From Doryteuthis pealeii (Eukaryota > Mollusca > Cephalopoda > Myopsida > Loliginidae), in contig CM042145.1 in NCBI GenBank assembly GCA_023376005.1, forward strand, positions 101,664,091 through 101,728,090: a DNA stretch of 64,000 bases, given 5' to 3'. This document shows positions 42,825 through 52,899 of this stretch, piece after piece. Positions within the stretch are counted from its first letter, which is position 1. Each line of letters starts with the position of its first letter. The position numbers and the translations under genes are program-made. The notes under the pieces are model-generated. The model saw nothing but the letters and a program-made list of their open reading frames with translations, was not told where the DNA came from and searched no databases.

Positions 42825-42940
42825 TTCCCAATGGTATTAGTCAAAAAGCCCATGTAATAGCATGACTGGATTTCAACTCACTTAATACAATGTCACAGAC
42901 CAGCATGTTAACCAACTACGCCACAGGAAGCCCCATATAG
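42825..42940 (-). mobile_element. tRNA-SINE head, diverged
   Basis: CATGTTAACCAACTACGCCA and CTGGATTTCAACTCA, similar to the SINE-A head in reverse. Confidence 0.5.
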
Positions 42941-42959
42941 CATCATAGGTCAATCAAAT

Positions 42960-43135
42960 AAGCTTATAGAATAGATGGTCTGACCTGTTAGGGTCCCATC
43001 TACCATGGGTTAAATAGAAAAATGTATTTATAAAAAAATTGTATTATCCATTAAGAATTGATTTAATTCAAAACTTTATCGGCATTAAATGACCCACTGA
43101 TGTTGATATGCCGTAAAACAAAACAAACCAAACCA
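42960..43135 (+). mobile_element. LT tail, complete
   Basis: CTGTTAGGGTCCCATCTACC, GGCATTAAATGACCCACTGA, GTTGATATGCCGTAAAAC, then AAACAAACCAAACC. Confidence 0.8.
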
Positions 43136-43600
43136 AATAGATGGTCTGTTAATCAAAAGAAAGTTTTTATCGTTGAATTGACAGTTCCATTTGAAGAAAA
43201 TCTTGATTGGGCCCATCAGCGGAAGTTGGAAAAATATGAAGACCTACGTGAACAATGCGTCAGAAACGGATGGATAACAGATGTATTTCCCATTGAAGTC
43301 AGATGTCGGGGATTTATTACCAACTCAACCTCAGCATTTTTGTCTAAACTTGGACTTTCTCTACCAGACAAGAGGAAATACTTAAAAAAGACTCAGGAGA
43401 AAGCTCTAACCGCATCAGCATGGATATGGCAGTCCTATATTGTGACATCAAACCGACAGTCTGGTGGTATCGTGAGATACTGCTGGGGCGCTCTGGGTTA
43501 GTGGTAATGATGCTTCGGCCCCGAAACCATGCCTGAACCCAGAGTCATTATCTGATGAAGGCTTTGTTGGTTGCAATGCTACTGTGTAAATAGCAGTCAT
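43130..43600 (+). pseudogene. LINE-type retroelement polyprotein C-terminus and 3' tail
   Basis: The frame reads VFIVELTVPFEENLDWAHQR, KLEKYEDLREQCVRNGWITD and VFPIEVRCRGFITNSTSAFL, then SKLGLSLPDKRKYLKKTQEK and ASAWIWQS. This is the conserved C-terminal block ELTVPxE, AxxRKxxKYxxL, GWxxxxxPxEVGCRGF, SxxLGxxG, ASxWxW of a metazoan retroelement polyprotein (the usual Gly is Arg here). The 3' tail (GGTTAGTGGTAATGATGCTT, TTATCTGATGAAGGCTTTGT) recurs at 36.32 kb. Only the last 130 codons survive. Confidence 0.8.
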
Positions 43601-43619
43601 TGTATGAAGATTTTAAAAA

Positions 43620-44505
43620 AAATTTTTTTATAAATTATATATATGGGCGCCTCCATAGATATTGTTTCCAGTACATTTGAACAACAAATTACCATCAAAG
43701 AAGAAGATAGACAAATTCACTGCATTTGAAGCTGAGCCTGCTTTTTACCAGCTTTGCCAAATTCCTTTCAAAGTAACTAATGTAGCATTCCCAGTTGATT
43801 TTTTTTATTTGAGGTTATTGTTGTTTAATCACATTAGTTATATAGAGCTGTGTAAATGGAGTTCAGAACCGTTTGAATTATGTAAATATCCCCAGTGATT
43901 CAAAAGTTATGAGAATTTAAAGCCCCGAAATTGGGGGTACAAAAGTGGACATGATTCTTGGTGTTTCCAGTTTTCAACACAGTAATAAAATCATGACCAG
44001 AGAAAATTTGGAAGGCATCTTTACCTACATATAAGATGTGATGTACCAGTGATAAGACCAAATATGATGGCAACCTTTAAGGGTTTATGGATGTGGTTAA
44101 GAATTAGGTATTTACCCAACCCATTCACCACCGGTAGAATGTGACACATGAAATACTATAAAAAAAACATATACAAGTTTCTACATTACTATACTACATT
44201 CCAACTGACCTTTCATTCTCTCCTCTCACTACCTATCTTCCACACTTCACCACATGACATCTATCAACCAGAAAGAAATCGACAGGTGGCGTTGTGCAGA
44301 CTCATCCAAAAAACTTTCCACTGTTAACTACATGTAACTACTTGGATTCCTGTTTTTTTTCCACTTATGTCATATTTCTTTATATTTGTTAATAATACCT
44401 AACCTTTAAGTTATATTTACTGTCTCAAGTTCTGTTTTTTTTTATTATTATTTCTATTTCATCGTTGTATGTTCTTCTGCCACTGTTTGGTTAAACTACA
44501 ACTTT
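43620..44505. other. No recognised gene; one open frame
   Basis: An open plus frame at 43662-43898 follows an acceptor-like GATATTGTTTCCAG, reads FTAFEAEPAFYQLCQIPFKV in part, and has no recognised domain or donor. TTTACCCAACCCATTCACC near 44110 is a SINE-A tail remnant. Confidence 0.35.
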
Positions 44506-44509
44506 TATT

Positions 44510-44598
44510 TTAGTAGATTTCTCCGAACAGACATACACACAACTGCCCTTTATATATGCATAGATAGATATATCTGGTGCGTCTAGTTCTCTGTGTAA

Positions 44599-44630
<32 letters not shown>

Positions 44631-44660
44631 CCTATGATATTTATTTTTGGGGATTTTGTG
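44510..44660 (-). mobile_element. Helentron-like terminus plus (TA)n
   Basis: AGATTTCTCCGAACAGACAT, CAACTGCCCTTTATATATGC and ATAGATAGATATATCTGG, then GGTGCGTCTAGTTCTCTGTG and (TA)n; matches 34.38-34.54 kb. Confidence 0.65.
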
Positions 44661-45000
44661 TGAAGCATCATTCCTTCACACAAGGGAGAAGGCAGAATAA
44701 TTTCCTTTCAGCTCAACTTTTCTGAAACTGTTTCAATTCTAATAAGGGTTTGATTTCTAGGAGTTTATTTTCATTGCCACTCAAGTGATGTTGCCTTTGT
44801 TGTTGTATATATTTATTTTCATTTTTAAATCTGTATAATATACATATTAAAAGAATCTAATTTGCTCATTTAAGTGGTTTTGAGTTTTAAATAATTCAAT
44901 TTTTGTAAGAAGTATCTGGGAGATAAACAACAGAAAAATTAGCTCTATAACAGACACATATATAAATAATACCATAATTCTTTCATGGGTAATATGTAGT
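44661..45000. other. No feature recognised
   Basis: AT-rich sequence without recognised repeat or frame. Confidence 0.4.
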
Positions 45001-45047
45001 GTGTGTGTATATATATATATATAAGTAAAGAAATAACAAAAGACTTA

Positions 45048-45118
45048 GAGATTTAGCATTATAGTCTATTTCAGGGAGACAAATTGTCTAACTCTCCCGA
45101 CTCATCAGATGTGAATGA
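45048..45118 (-). ncRNA. Hammerhead-like motif HH12
   Basis: Minus strand: CTGATGA at 45108-45102; stem II GGGAGA/TCTCCC with a long loop; GAAA at 45072-45069; stem III ATA/TAT with loop GAC; triplet AUA with cleavage predicted between 45060 and 45059. Proximal stem I is CAT/ATG. Three unpaired bases precede stem II and one follows. (TA)n lies about 40 bp away. Confidence 0.6.
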
Positions 45119-45289
45119 TGAAATCTTTATTACTTTACATTTAATAATCTTGTGTCGTAAGGAAGATTTCTTCTCTGGACTTTTGGATTAATATATATGA
45201 CGTTGTTGTGGAGTCCATGTATACTTCTTTGATGACAAAAACACCACCTGACCCCAAAAGGACCACAGACAGGGAAATAGCAGTCAGTC

Positions 45290-45350
45290 TATCACAAACT
45301 CTTGACAAAGATTAAGAAGGATGTATGCTCCTCAAAATATTGGTAAATAA
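45290..45350 (+). ncRNA. Hammerhead-like motif, variant core, degenerate
   Basis: Plus strand: CTTGACAAAGATTAAGAAGG, a hairpin AGGA/TCCT, then CAAAATATTGG in place of GAAAUAUU. Clearly related to HH6; inactive by inspection. Confidence 0.35.
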
Positions 45351-45359
45351 ATAACATTT

Positions 45360-45660
45360 CGAACACAATATTCAATATCTAGTCTCTGATTTTCATTTAT
45401 TTCATTCAGTTTTTTCATGCTTCTAAACAAACAAAAATTATTTTCCCATAAATATACATATAATATTTTAAAAAATGGACTCTCCCGTCAATTTTCGACG
45501 TATGAGGGTTCATACACACAATGAACTCCCACACAGGGATTTGTTTATAGTGGTGAAGGCTTGTGTTGGACCATCCACACTTTTTGGCACAGTCGATAGG
45601 AAAGAATTGGTGCATCAAGGGTTGCCACAAACCCAATCAACGACCGACCTCAGCAATTTT
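45360..45660. other. Open region, product not recognised
   Basis: Frames are open on both strands over 45415-45708; MDSPVNFRRMRVHTHNELPH on the plus strand shows no known motif. Confidence 0.3.
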
Positions 45661-45885
45661 GAATTCAGAGTTATCCCTCTCCTAGACTGGTTACCGACCC
45701 AAGGCTGAAGGGCCCAGTCTGCCCTACTATTTAACCCATAGCTGGAGGGAGAATATACGGATTCATACCTTTCCTAAGGGTATTAGCGCTATGTGAAATG
45801 CCAACAGCTTCGTCTAGGAATTGAACTCGAATGACGAGTCCATTTCCCACGACTCTAACCACTAACCCATGCGCCTCCATATAAT
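45660..45885 (-). mobile_element. SINE-A
   Basis: GAATTCAGAGTTATCCCTCT through CTAACCACTAACCCATGCGC. Confidence 0.85.
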
Positions 45886-45904
45886 ATATACACATATAAA
45901 TAGA

Positions 45905-46195
45905 CATAGGCATATGGGGTAATGGTTATCGGAGGAGGAAATTGATTTGATGATGTGAGTTCAAATCCTGGACAAGGCTGTTTGCATTACATATAGTGCT
46001 AATACCATTGGGAAAGGTATGCATCCAACTATTCTCCCCGCAGTCATGGGTAAACAGTTGGATGGACTGGGATCGTTAAGCTTGACAAGGCAACCAATCT
46101 AGGAGAAGGAAAATTCTGAATTCAAACTTATTAAACTCCGCTCAAGAAATTGACCATGTGTCACATCTTACTCATTATATATTAGAAACCACAAG
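45905..46195 (+). mobile_element. SINE-A, full length
   Basis: CATATGGGGTAATGGTTATC, GAGTTCAAATCCTGGACAAG, the body, and GTGTCACATCTTACTC. Adjacent and inverted to the previous copy. Confidence 0.85.
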
Positions 46196-46380
46196 GTTCT
46201 TAGTTCGATACCGGTCCTCGCCAACTCAGCGTATGAGTAGCACAGGGATCTATGCGGTAAAGTAAGGAGCTGATGGTAGGTGTGGCGCACCACCTCAGAC
46301 GCTTGGTCTAGCGCAAGTGAAAACACACTCGCTGATTGGCTGATACCAACTTTAGGCCGCCCCGACGATTTTACTTATAT
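46188..46380 (+). mobile_element. SINE-B, 5'-truncated
   Basis: AACCACAAGGTTCTTAGTTC, GATACCGGTCCTCGCCAACT, then AGTAAGGAGCTGATGGTAGG and GCTGATTGGCTGATACC. Confidence 0.85.
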
Positions 46381-46390
46381 ATATATATTA

Positions 46391-46480
46391 TATTACCCAG
46401 CCACCCCTGCCCCTACTGACAACCCACTGTTTTTCACCATTCTGACAATGTCTTTCATTGAAGCTAGAATTGGGCTTTTG
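46391..46480 (+). mobile_element. Body of the HH1/HH2 element
   Basis: CCCAGCCACCCCTGCCCCTA, CTGACAACCCACTG and TCTTTCATTGAAGC. Inverse copy at 15.09-15.18 kb. Confidence 0.65.
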
Positions 46481-46526
46481 GTCCTGATGATGGTCTAAAT
46501 GGCCGAAACGTTGCATCGTCGACAAT
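46478..46526 (+). ncRNA. Hammerhead-like motif HH2
   Basis: Plus strand: CTGATGA at 46484-46490, one extra T, stem II GGTC/GGCC, GAAA at 46505-46508, stem III ACG/CGT with loop TTGCAT, triplet GUC (46518-46520) with cleavage predicted after 46520. Stem I is GTC/GAC. GUC is the most efficient natural triplet. (TA)n begins three bases after stem I. Confidence 0.65.
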
Positions 46527-46620
46527 ATATATATATATATATATATATAATTCTCAGTCATACATGTGTGAATGTGCCTACTCATTATATATATATATAT
46601 ATATAATTCTCAGTCATACA
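46526..46620. repeat. Duplicated (TA)n block
   Basis: (TA)n, ATTCTCAGTCATACATGTG and TGAATSTGCCTA occur twice in tandem. Confidence 0.85.
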
Positions 46621-46923
46621 TGTGTGAATCTGCCTATAACCAAGCTCAATGTGGAATTAATTATAGTCTCATTTATTAACCAAATTTATTAAGCTAGCTA
46701 TAAGACTCTACACATCTGTCTCTGTCTCTTTCTGTCTGTCTTTCTCCCTCTTAATTTGTTCATGACCATATCTATCTGTTAAATAATAGATTAGCCGTAT
46801 CTAAATTTTCTTTTGGTATTGATGCTGTTATAACCATAAAAACAACTTTTTTTCTTTCTGTTCTGATTTTTTTATTATTTTAAAATCATCTTGTTTCCTG
46901 TACTTATTTATGGCACATTAAAA

Positions 46924-46967
<44 letters not shown>

Positions 46968-47165
46968 GTGTGTAGGGGGGGGGGTAATTACTAAATTTTC
47001 CTTAGTACAGAATTGGAAAGTAAGAAGATTGTATTACACAAATTTTCCAAGTGTAGAAATCCTACCAAATTTAAAAAAATCACCATTTGAAACCCATTAA
47101 AATTTTTTTTTTTAAAAACAAAAAAACTAGGCTCAAAAATCAACTTCTGATGCCAGTAGTGGAAT
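46621..47165. other. No gene recognised; long poly(A)
   Basis: Poly(A) of about 37 bases at 46928-46965, then a G run; TCTGTCTTT-rich tract at 46713-46750. Confidence 0.6.
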
Positions 47166-47169
47166 ACAT

Positions 47170-47490
47170 ACATATTTACCAACCCCTCTGCACGACTAGG
47201 ATGTGACACAAGGTCAATTTCTTTAGCGGAGTTTAACAGGTTTGAATTCAGAGATTTCCTTCTCCTAGACTGGTTACCTAGCCAAGGTTATAGAACCCAG
47301 TCTGCCCTACTATTTACCCATAGCTGGAGGGAGAATAGCTGAATGCATACCTTTCCCAATGGTATTAGCGCCATACGTAATGCAAACAGGTAACCAGTCA
47401 AGGAGAAGGAAAACTCTGAATTCAAACCTGTTAAGCTCCATTCAAGAAATTGACCTTGTGTCACATCCTGCTTGGTAAATATATATATAT
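47170..47490. mobile_element. Two SINE-A fragments, inverted
   Basis: A minus copy (47170-47390, CATATTTACCAACCCCTCTG to AATGCAAACAGG) meets a plus 3' fragment (47388-47485, GTAACCAGTCAAGGAGAAGG to CATCCTGCTTGGTAAATA), forming a hairpin-capable pair. Confidence 0.82.
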
Positions 47491-48047
47491 ATGCACCATA
47501 GTGGAACATTCAGTGAGCACTTACCATACCAGCAAATAGTGTAGAGGAAGAGCTTGATAATCACTGTACTCTAATATGTACCTCTAAAAGAAGCTAAGTT
47601 TATATATATTTATTTATTAGCCTCAGGTTAGTCAAGCACAAAGTCACAAATGTCAGGCACCAAATGAAGGAGGGTCAATCTTATTATGTTAATGAACAGT
47701 CAGCAAGACCAGGTTACTAACAATGGGGCTACTATTGGCACCCTATGCCAGGGGTAATTTTAATATTCAATCTATATATCGCTCTATCTATTTAGGTCTT
47801 TGAACTCACAAGCTCGATATTTCAGTATGAGCACTATTTTATAATACACTAAATCTAATAATACTAATCAAATACTACTAATAAAAAGCTTAATATACTG
47901 CCTACCCACAGCCTTTTTTTTGCAATGGAATGATGGGAGAAGCTGATAACAAAGATGCCTGCATCCTAGAATAGTACTTCTTAAACCATCTAATGTGGAA
48001 TACCAACAGGTTGGTTGGTTACACCACAAGGACCTCCCTCTATGTTC

Positions 48048-48091
<44 letters not shown>

Positions 48092-48145
48092 CTTATTTAA
48101 ATGAAAATAAAAATAGTTAGAAATTTCTGCCTTTAAATAATTAGT
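47491..48145. other. No feature recognised
   Basis: AT-rich; (TA)n at about 48054-48090. Confidence 0.45.
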
Positions 48146-48147
48146 GT

Positions 48148-48540
48148 GGTTTGGTTTGTTTTACGGCATATCAACCTTGGTGGGTCATTTAATGCCGACA
48201 AAGTTGTGAAATAAATTCATTCTTAATGCATAATACAATTTTGTTTATCAACTCATGTTTTTCTATTTAACCCATAGATGGGACCCTAACAGGTACTACC
48301 ACTCCGGGTCAGAGTGGACCAGGGAACAATGGTGATGAAGGGGTGCTCCATATTCCCCAAACCTCCAAAACTGGAACCTCACCATCAGATAGAGTTTAAC
48401 GTCATTCCCAGGACATGTAGACCCTCAGTCACCGCCTTCTAGCAACCATATGATAAAAAGGGGTTGGGGCTTGCCATAAGGGCAATAGGGTTGGGAAAAT
48501 TATATAGGTGCTAGGGCTTGACGTGACCAGCCGATTGATA
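48148..48540 (-). mobile_element. LT repeat, long copy
   Basis: GTTTGGTTTGTTTTACGGCA tail complement, then CCCATAGATGGGACCCTAAC, CCAAACCTCCAAAACTGGAA, GGTTGGGGCTTGCC and GGCTTGACGTGACCAGCC. Confidence 0.85.
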
Positions 48541-48620
48541 AACAAATAGGACTGACTGGGCTCTATAACCTTGGTATGGCAACCAGTCTAAGAGAAAGAA
48601 AACTCTGAATTCAAACAAAA
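48541..48620 (+). mobile_element. SINE-A internal fragment
   Basis: ACTGACTGGGCTCTATAACC and AAACTCTGAATTCAAAC. Confidence 0.6.
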
Positions 48621-49115
48621 GGAGTTGCCCTCTCGTTAGTCGAAACTACTTTGAGAGCCCATCGTACCACTCCTCTATCCCCTCCTCCTATTGCACATCC
48701 CTAAAAAGGGTTAATTAAAAATATCTAACTCACAAAAAAAAAAAAAAAAAAAAGATTGAAACAGACCAGGAGATAAATATCACGCACACACTGTACAATT
48801 CCTATGAAGAGACATCACTATCAGAAGTAGACGAGAAGCGCATTACATCAATACTCTTTTTCTAGAAAAGCCTTTTTTCAAAAAGATACTGATATGAGCT
48901 CAACTTACTAGTACAGCTGTCAAATAAATGATAGATGACTTTTAATAGTTAATTCAAGAAGAGATGGTTTGAAATAGATAAAGAAATATTAGAGTGTGAG
49001 AGTTTGTTGACATTCACTCATGCATATCATTAAACTACTTCCAACCAACCAACCAAACTCTGGTTAAATGAATTTTTAATGATGATATGGTCTTTCTGGG
49101 AGGTGTGATAGCCTC

Positions 49116-49146
<31 letters not shown>

Positions 49147-49190
49147 ATAATATGCCATCGTCTTTTACCAACAGTAGCCTCATGGTTAAC
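48621..49190. other. No gene recognised
   Basis: Poly(A) at 48737-48753 and 49117-49144. Confidence 0.5.
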
Positions 49191-49194
49191 AACA

Positions 49195-49500
49195 GTGATT
49201 ATAATTAGTATTATCTGCGTTATTCGGACTATTGTCCCCATCTTCATTGTTATTTGTACAACGTTTCGGCCGATATACCCTCCAGCCTTCTTCAGGTATT
49301 TCTTGTCGGACTCGGGGACCTTCTTTTCGAACTCGGGAACTTTCTTGTCGTATTCGGGAGCCATCACGGAACTTTGAACGTTGTCCAAATAACAATGAAG
49401 ATGGGGACAATAGTCCGAAATAACGCAGATAATACTAATCTTCAAACCTCATCTCAAACATTCAGAGAAATAGTGATTATAATGAATTCAGCAAACTGAG
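49195..49500 (-). mobile_element. HH-E repeat copy with facing half
   Basis: Minus-strand core: CTGAAGA at 49295-49289, one extra A, stem GGC-type pairing, GAAA at 49267-49264, then CGTTGTA. The right part (49385-49450, AACAATGAAGATGGGGACAA) is the inverse of the left, so two half-elements face each other. Confidence 0.65.
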
Positions 49501-49539
49501 TTCAAACTCTAGCTGGAACACTTTTGACCAAATAAGTCT

Positions 49540-49850
49540 TATTAGTATTATTTGGACTATTGTCCTCATCTTCATTGTTACTTGTACAATGTTTCAGCCG
49601 ATGTGCCCTCCAGCCTTCTTCAGGCATTTCTTGTCGGACTTGGGAAGGTTCCCAGTCCCGAGTCGACAAGAAATGCCTGAAGAAGGCCGGAGGGCACATC
49701 GGCCGAAACGTTGTACAAATAACAATGAAGATGAGGACAATAGTCCGAATAATACAACTAATACTAATTATCAAGCCTCATCTCAAAAATTCAGAGAATT
49801 AAGTTTTATGTCTGAATTGTTGGAGATGAGGCTTGATAATTTGTATTATA
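49540..49850. mobile_element. HH-E inverted pair
   Basis: A minus copy (49550-49650) and a plus copy (49665-49840) meet at about 49655 with near-identical arms (AAGAAATGCCTGAAGAAGGC and inverse). Left end GACTATTGTCCTCATCTTCA, right end its complement, then ATGAGGCTTGATAATTTGTA. Confidence 0.75.
49670..49722 (+). ncRNA. Hammerhead-like motif of HH-E, best copy
   Basis: Plus strand: CTGAAGA at 49677-49683, one extra A, stem II GGCC/GGCC with a 12-nt loop, GAAA at 49705-49708, stem III AC/GT with loop GTT, triplet GUA with cleavage predicted after 49715. Stem I next to the core is not paired (C-C), the main weakness. Confidence 0.5.
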
Positions 49851-49915
49851 AGGCATATGATAACCCAACAAGGGTTGACATGCCTTAAAATCCAGCCAAC
49901 CAACCAAATGATACA
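49850..49915 (+). mobile_element. LT-type tail
   Basis: AAGGCATATGATAACCCAAC, AAGGGTTGACATGCC and AACCAACCAA. Confidence 0.55.
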
Positions 49916-50960
49916 AAATAAGTTTTAGCTTTAACAAACTGATGAGTGTTAATGTTAAAATTGTTTTTTGGAACCTTCCAACCTTACTTCTCTATAAATA
50001 GACTCTTCCATATGAAAGTGATAAATGAACAGAACTTTCTGTCTCAGTCACAATTTGGAACTTGCCAGGTAAATGGAGATATGTTTATCTATGACTAATT
50101 GAAATATATACAATCATTTAAATCATTGTCTATTGAATATGGATGTGTTCATGTATGTGTGTGCCAAATTATGTCATGGCCTTACAAATTCTAAAAATGT
50201 ATAGGTAATAAAAATAAGCATAAGATATTTTATGCTTTCATTGTGAAGTAATATCCTTCCCTAGGTAATTACTTTTTCAAGGTGGGTTGGTTGGTGATTA
50301 ATGACATATCAACCATTGTGGGTTATTTAATGCAAAACCTTGTTTTTTTTAAAAATATATACTAGCAAATAAAAAAAAACACCCTCTGGGCGACGTAAAA
50401 TAAATATTGCCTGAGGGGATGGGAGTTGAAAATTTAATATCAGAGAGTTTGTATCATAAGTAATGTAAAATCATCAAATTTATTTAAGAGTAAAAAATAA
50501 AATAAATTTATTAAAGGAGTAAAAAAAAAAATTGAAATGGAAACTTAGTTCTGATAACTTTAAATATATATTAAAATAAAACTATATATAGATAGATAAT
50601 ACCAGGTATGGATTTATTAAAACTTGTTTAAAAAACCAATGAGGACTGTCTAACATTGCATGCTCAAATTTTGAGTGTATTTTATTTATGACAATTTTAG
50701 GCAGTGTGACGTAAGCAGTGATGTAATTTTTGTTACAGACAAAAACCGGAAACAAATCTCCATTATTAATAGATGATTTGTTTATCTTCATGTGTATTAA
50801 TAAATTAGTAGAAATAATTTTTATGTTAGTTTGTTGGCTAGTTATTTTGTTTAATGGCATATCCTATCTTGTGGACCAGCCAATGCTGAATCCTGTTTTT
50901 TTGTATACATAATTTGTATAGTTTATTGGTAAATATTTTTGTTTGGTTTGGTTTTATAAA
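49916..50960. other. No gene recognised
   Basis: LT-tail remnant at 50285-50340 (GGGTTGGTTGGTGATTAATG, GGGTTATTTAATGC). Poly(A) tract at about 50520. Confidence 0.45.
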
Positions 50961-51650
50961 ATGATAGAAATGATTTATTAACTCTAATATATATCAATAT
51001 ATTGATAGAAATTATTTATGTTAGATTTTTGATTAACTTCATGTGTCTCAATAAATTAATAGGAATAACTTCATGTGTATTAAAAAACTAATGGTATGTT
51101 TGATTTTTCATCAACTTCACGTGTCTCAATAAATGGGTAGAAATAATTTTCATTAACTTTGAATAGTTTGTAGATAAATATTTTTGTTTGGTTTTATAAA
51201 CTTATAGAAATAATTTATTAACTTCATGTATATTAATAAACTTATAGAAATAATTTATTAACTTCATGTATATATAATAAACTTATAGAAATAATTTATT
51301 AACTTCATGTATATTAATAAACTATAGAAATAATTTATTAACTTCATGTATATTAATAAACTGTAGAAATAATTTATTAACTTCATGTATATTAATAAAC
51401 TGGTAGAAATAATTTATTAACTTCATGTATATTAATAAACTTAGAAATAATTTATTAACTTCATGTATATTAATAAACTTATAGAAATAATTTATTAACT
51501 TCATGTATACTAATAAACTGGTAGAAATCATTTTTATGTTTAATTTCATGAGTATTAATAAGTTGGTAGAAATAATTTTCATGTTAGATTTATTATTAAC
51601 TTCATGTGTGTCAGCAAATTGGAAGAAATAATTTCCATTAACTTGCAAAC
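50960..51650. repeat. About 40-bp AT-rich tandem repeat
   Basis: The unit AATAAACTTATAGAAATAAT plus TTATTAACTTCATGTATATT is repeated about 12 times between 51180 and 51520, with diverged units outward to 50960 and 51650 and beyond the LTR insertion (52100-52230). Confidence 0.93.
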
Positions 51651-51654
51651 AGAT

Positions 51655-52090
51655 CTATTTGACCCATAAATGGGACACTAACAGGTATGTAGAATAATCA
51701 TACTAAGTCCAATTACCGTCGAATTGGCAAGACAAGACAGCAAGACCCAATACGATTCTGGTATGCTGTAAAGACCACTGCAAAGTGGCAGGATTTATGG
51801 AGCCTCAGAGGATCATACAAACAAAGCGGCCAATCAGGACTCAGGGAATGGAATCACCCAAATGCATGAGTGGACTGTTCTGAATTCCCATAAGTACCAG
51901 TTGTCTTGACACTGGTTCAGTTGTGCTTGGCCAGTCACATTGTTCAAACCAATTGTTGATTGACTGACTCCAATAAGGTACTAACACACCAGGTCAGGGG
52001 GGGGGGGGGGGCAAGATCAATGGTAACAAAAGGGTACTCCACACTCCCAAGAGTTCCAGAATTGGAACCTCATCACTAGATGCAGTCATA
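51655..52090 (-). mobile_element. LT repeat interrupted by an LTR-like insertion
   Basis: ACCCATAAATGGGACACTAA, CAGGTA, then the insertion, then AGGTACTAACACACCAGG and GAGTTCCAGAATTGGAACCT. A G run sits at 51999-52011. Confidence 0.8.
51688..51975 (+). mobile_element. Solo LTR-like insertion with 5-bp target duplication
   Basis: 288 bp from TGTAGAATAATCATACTAAG to TGACTGACTCCAATA. The flanking AGGTA (51683-51687 and 51976-51980) is single in uninterrupted LT copies (AACAGGTACTAC), so this is a true 5-bp duplication as made by LTR-retrotransposon integrases. It contains AGCGGCCAATCAGGACTC. The right end lacks the usual CA. Confidence 0.75.
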
Positions 52091-52249
52091 TCCAAGACAC
52101 TAAATTAGTAGAAATAATTATTATGTTAGATTATTCATTAACCTCATGTGCATCAACAAATTGATAGAAATAATTTTCATTAACTTCATGTATATCAATA
52201 AGTTAGAAGAAACAACTTCATATGTGTTGATAAACTGGTGGTTGATCCT

Positions 52250-52810
52250 CAGCCCCTACCTTCTAATACTTATATGATAAAAAAAGGGTTGGGTATTCCC
52301 CGTAAGAGCAATTTAAAGAATATAGTCGGGACAATCATATAGGTGCTAGGTGTAGGAAGTGCGTGGTGTAATGGTTAAAGTCATGGGAAATGGACTCGTC
52401 GACCAGAGTTCAAATCCTGGACGTGGCAATTATTTCACTTAGCGCTAATACCCTTGGGAAAGGTATAAATCCTACTCTCCCTCCAGCTATGGGTAAATAG
52501 TAGGGCAGACTGGGCTCTTTAACTTGGTTAGGCAACAGGTCTAGGAGAAGGAAAACTCTGAATTCAAACCCGTTGAACTCCGCTTAAGAAATTGACCTTG
52601 TGTCGCATCCTGCTCGTGCAGAGGGGTTGGTAAATATATATAGGTGCTAGGGCTTGACATGATCAGCTAATTGATTGGATAGGGCCTCAGCTCAGCCACC
52701 ACAATCCTGTCATCAGGCATTATGGGGTGCCCCCTATAGCTAACAGGTGACCCCATTGGGGGTGGAGCATGGGATCTTACCTCTCTGCAGAAGTGCAGTT
52801 GGTATATTCT
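52250..52810 (-). mobile_element. LT repeat body interrupted by SINE-A
   Basis: CCTCAGCCCCTACCTTCTAA, GGTTGGGTATTCCCCG and CATATAGGTGCTAGG before, and GGTGCTAGGGCTTGACATGA onward after, the SINE. Confidence 0.8.
52351..52637 (+). mobile_element. SINE-A, full length with 14-bp target duplication
   Basis: Head GTGCGTGGTGTAATGGTTAA (box A) and GAGTTCAAATCCTGGACG (box B); body; CTTAAGAAATTGACC and CTGCTCGTGCAGAGGGGTTG; tail TAAATATATA. ATATAGGTGCTAGG flanks both sides (52337-52350 and 52638-52651), a LINE-type target duplication. This is the reference copy for the family in this window. Confidence 0.95.
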
Positions 52811-52899
52811 ACAGCCCCAGCTGACAGGGTGGTACTTTATTTAACTTAGCATTCATTTCACGCAAATGTTAAAAATTGACAGATGTAACAATATCTGGA

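Noticed and set aside
43500..43590. GCCCCGAAACC ... TATCTGATGAAGGC as a circularly permuted (type II) hammerhead
   Set aside because: Stem II ends do not pair and no acceptable stem III is formed; it is the 3' tail of the LINE, repeated at 36.32 kb.
43662..43898. Open frame after an acceptor-like site as an exon
   Set aside because: No recognised domain, no donor, and similar open frames occur by chance in this window.
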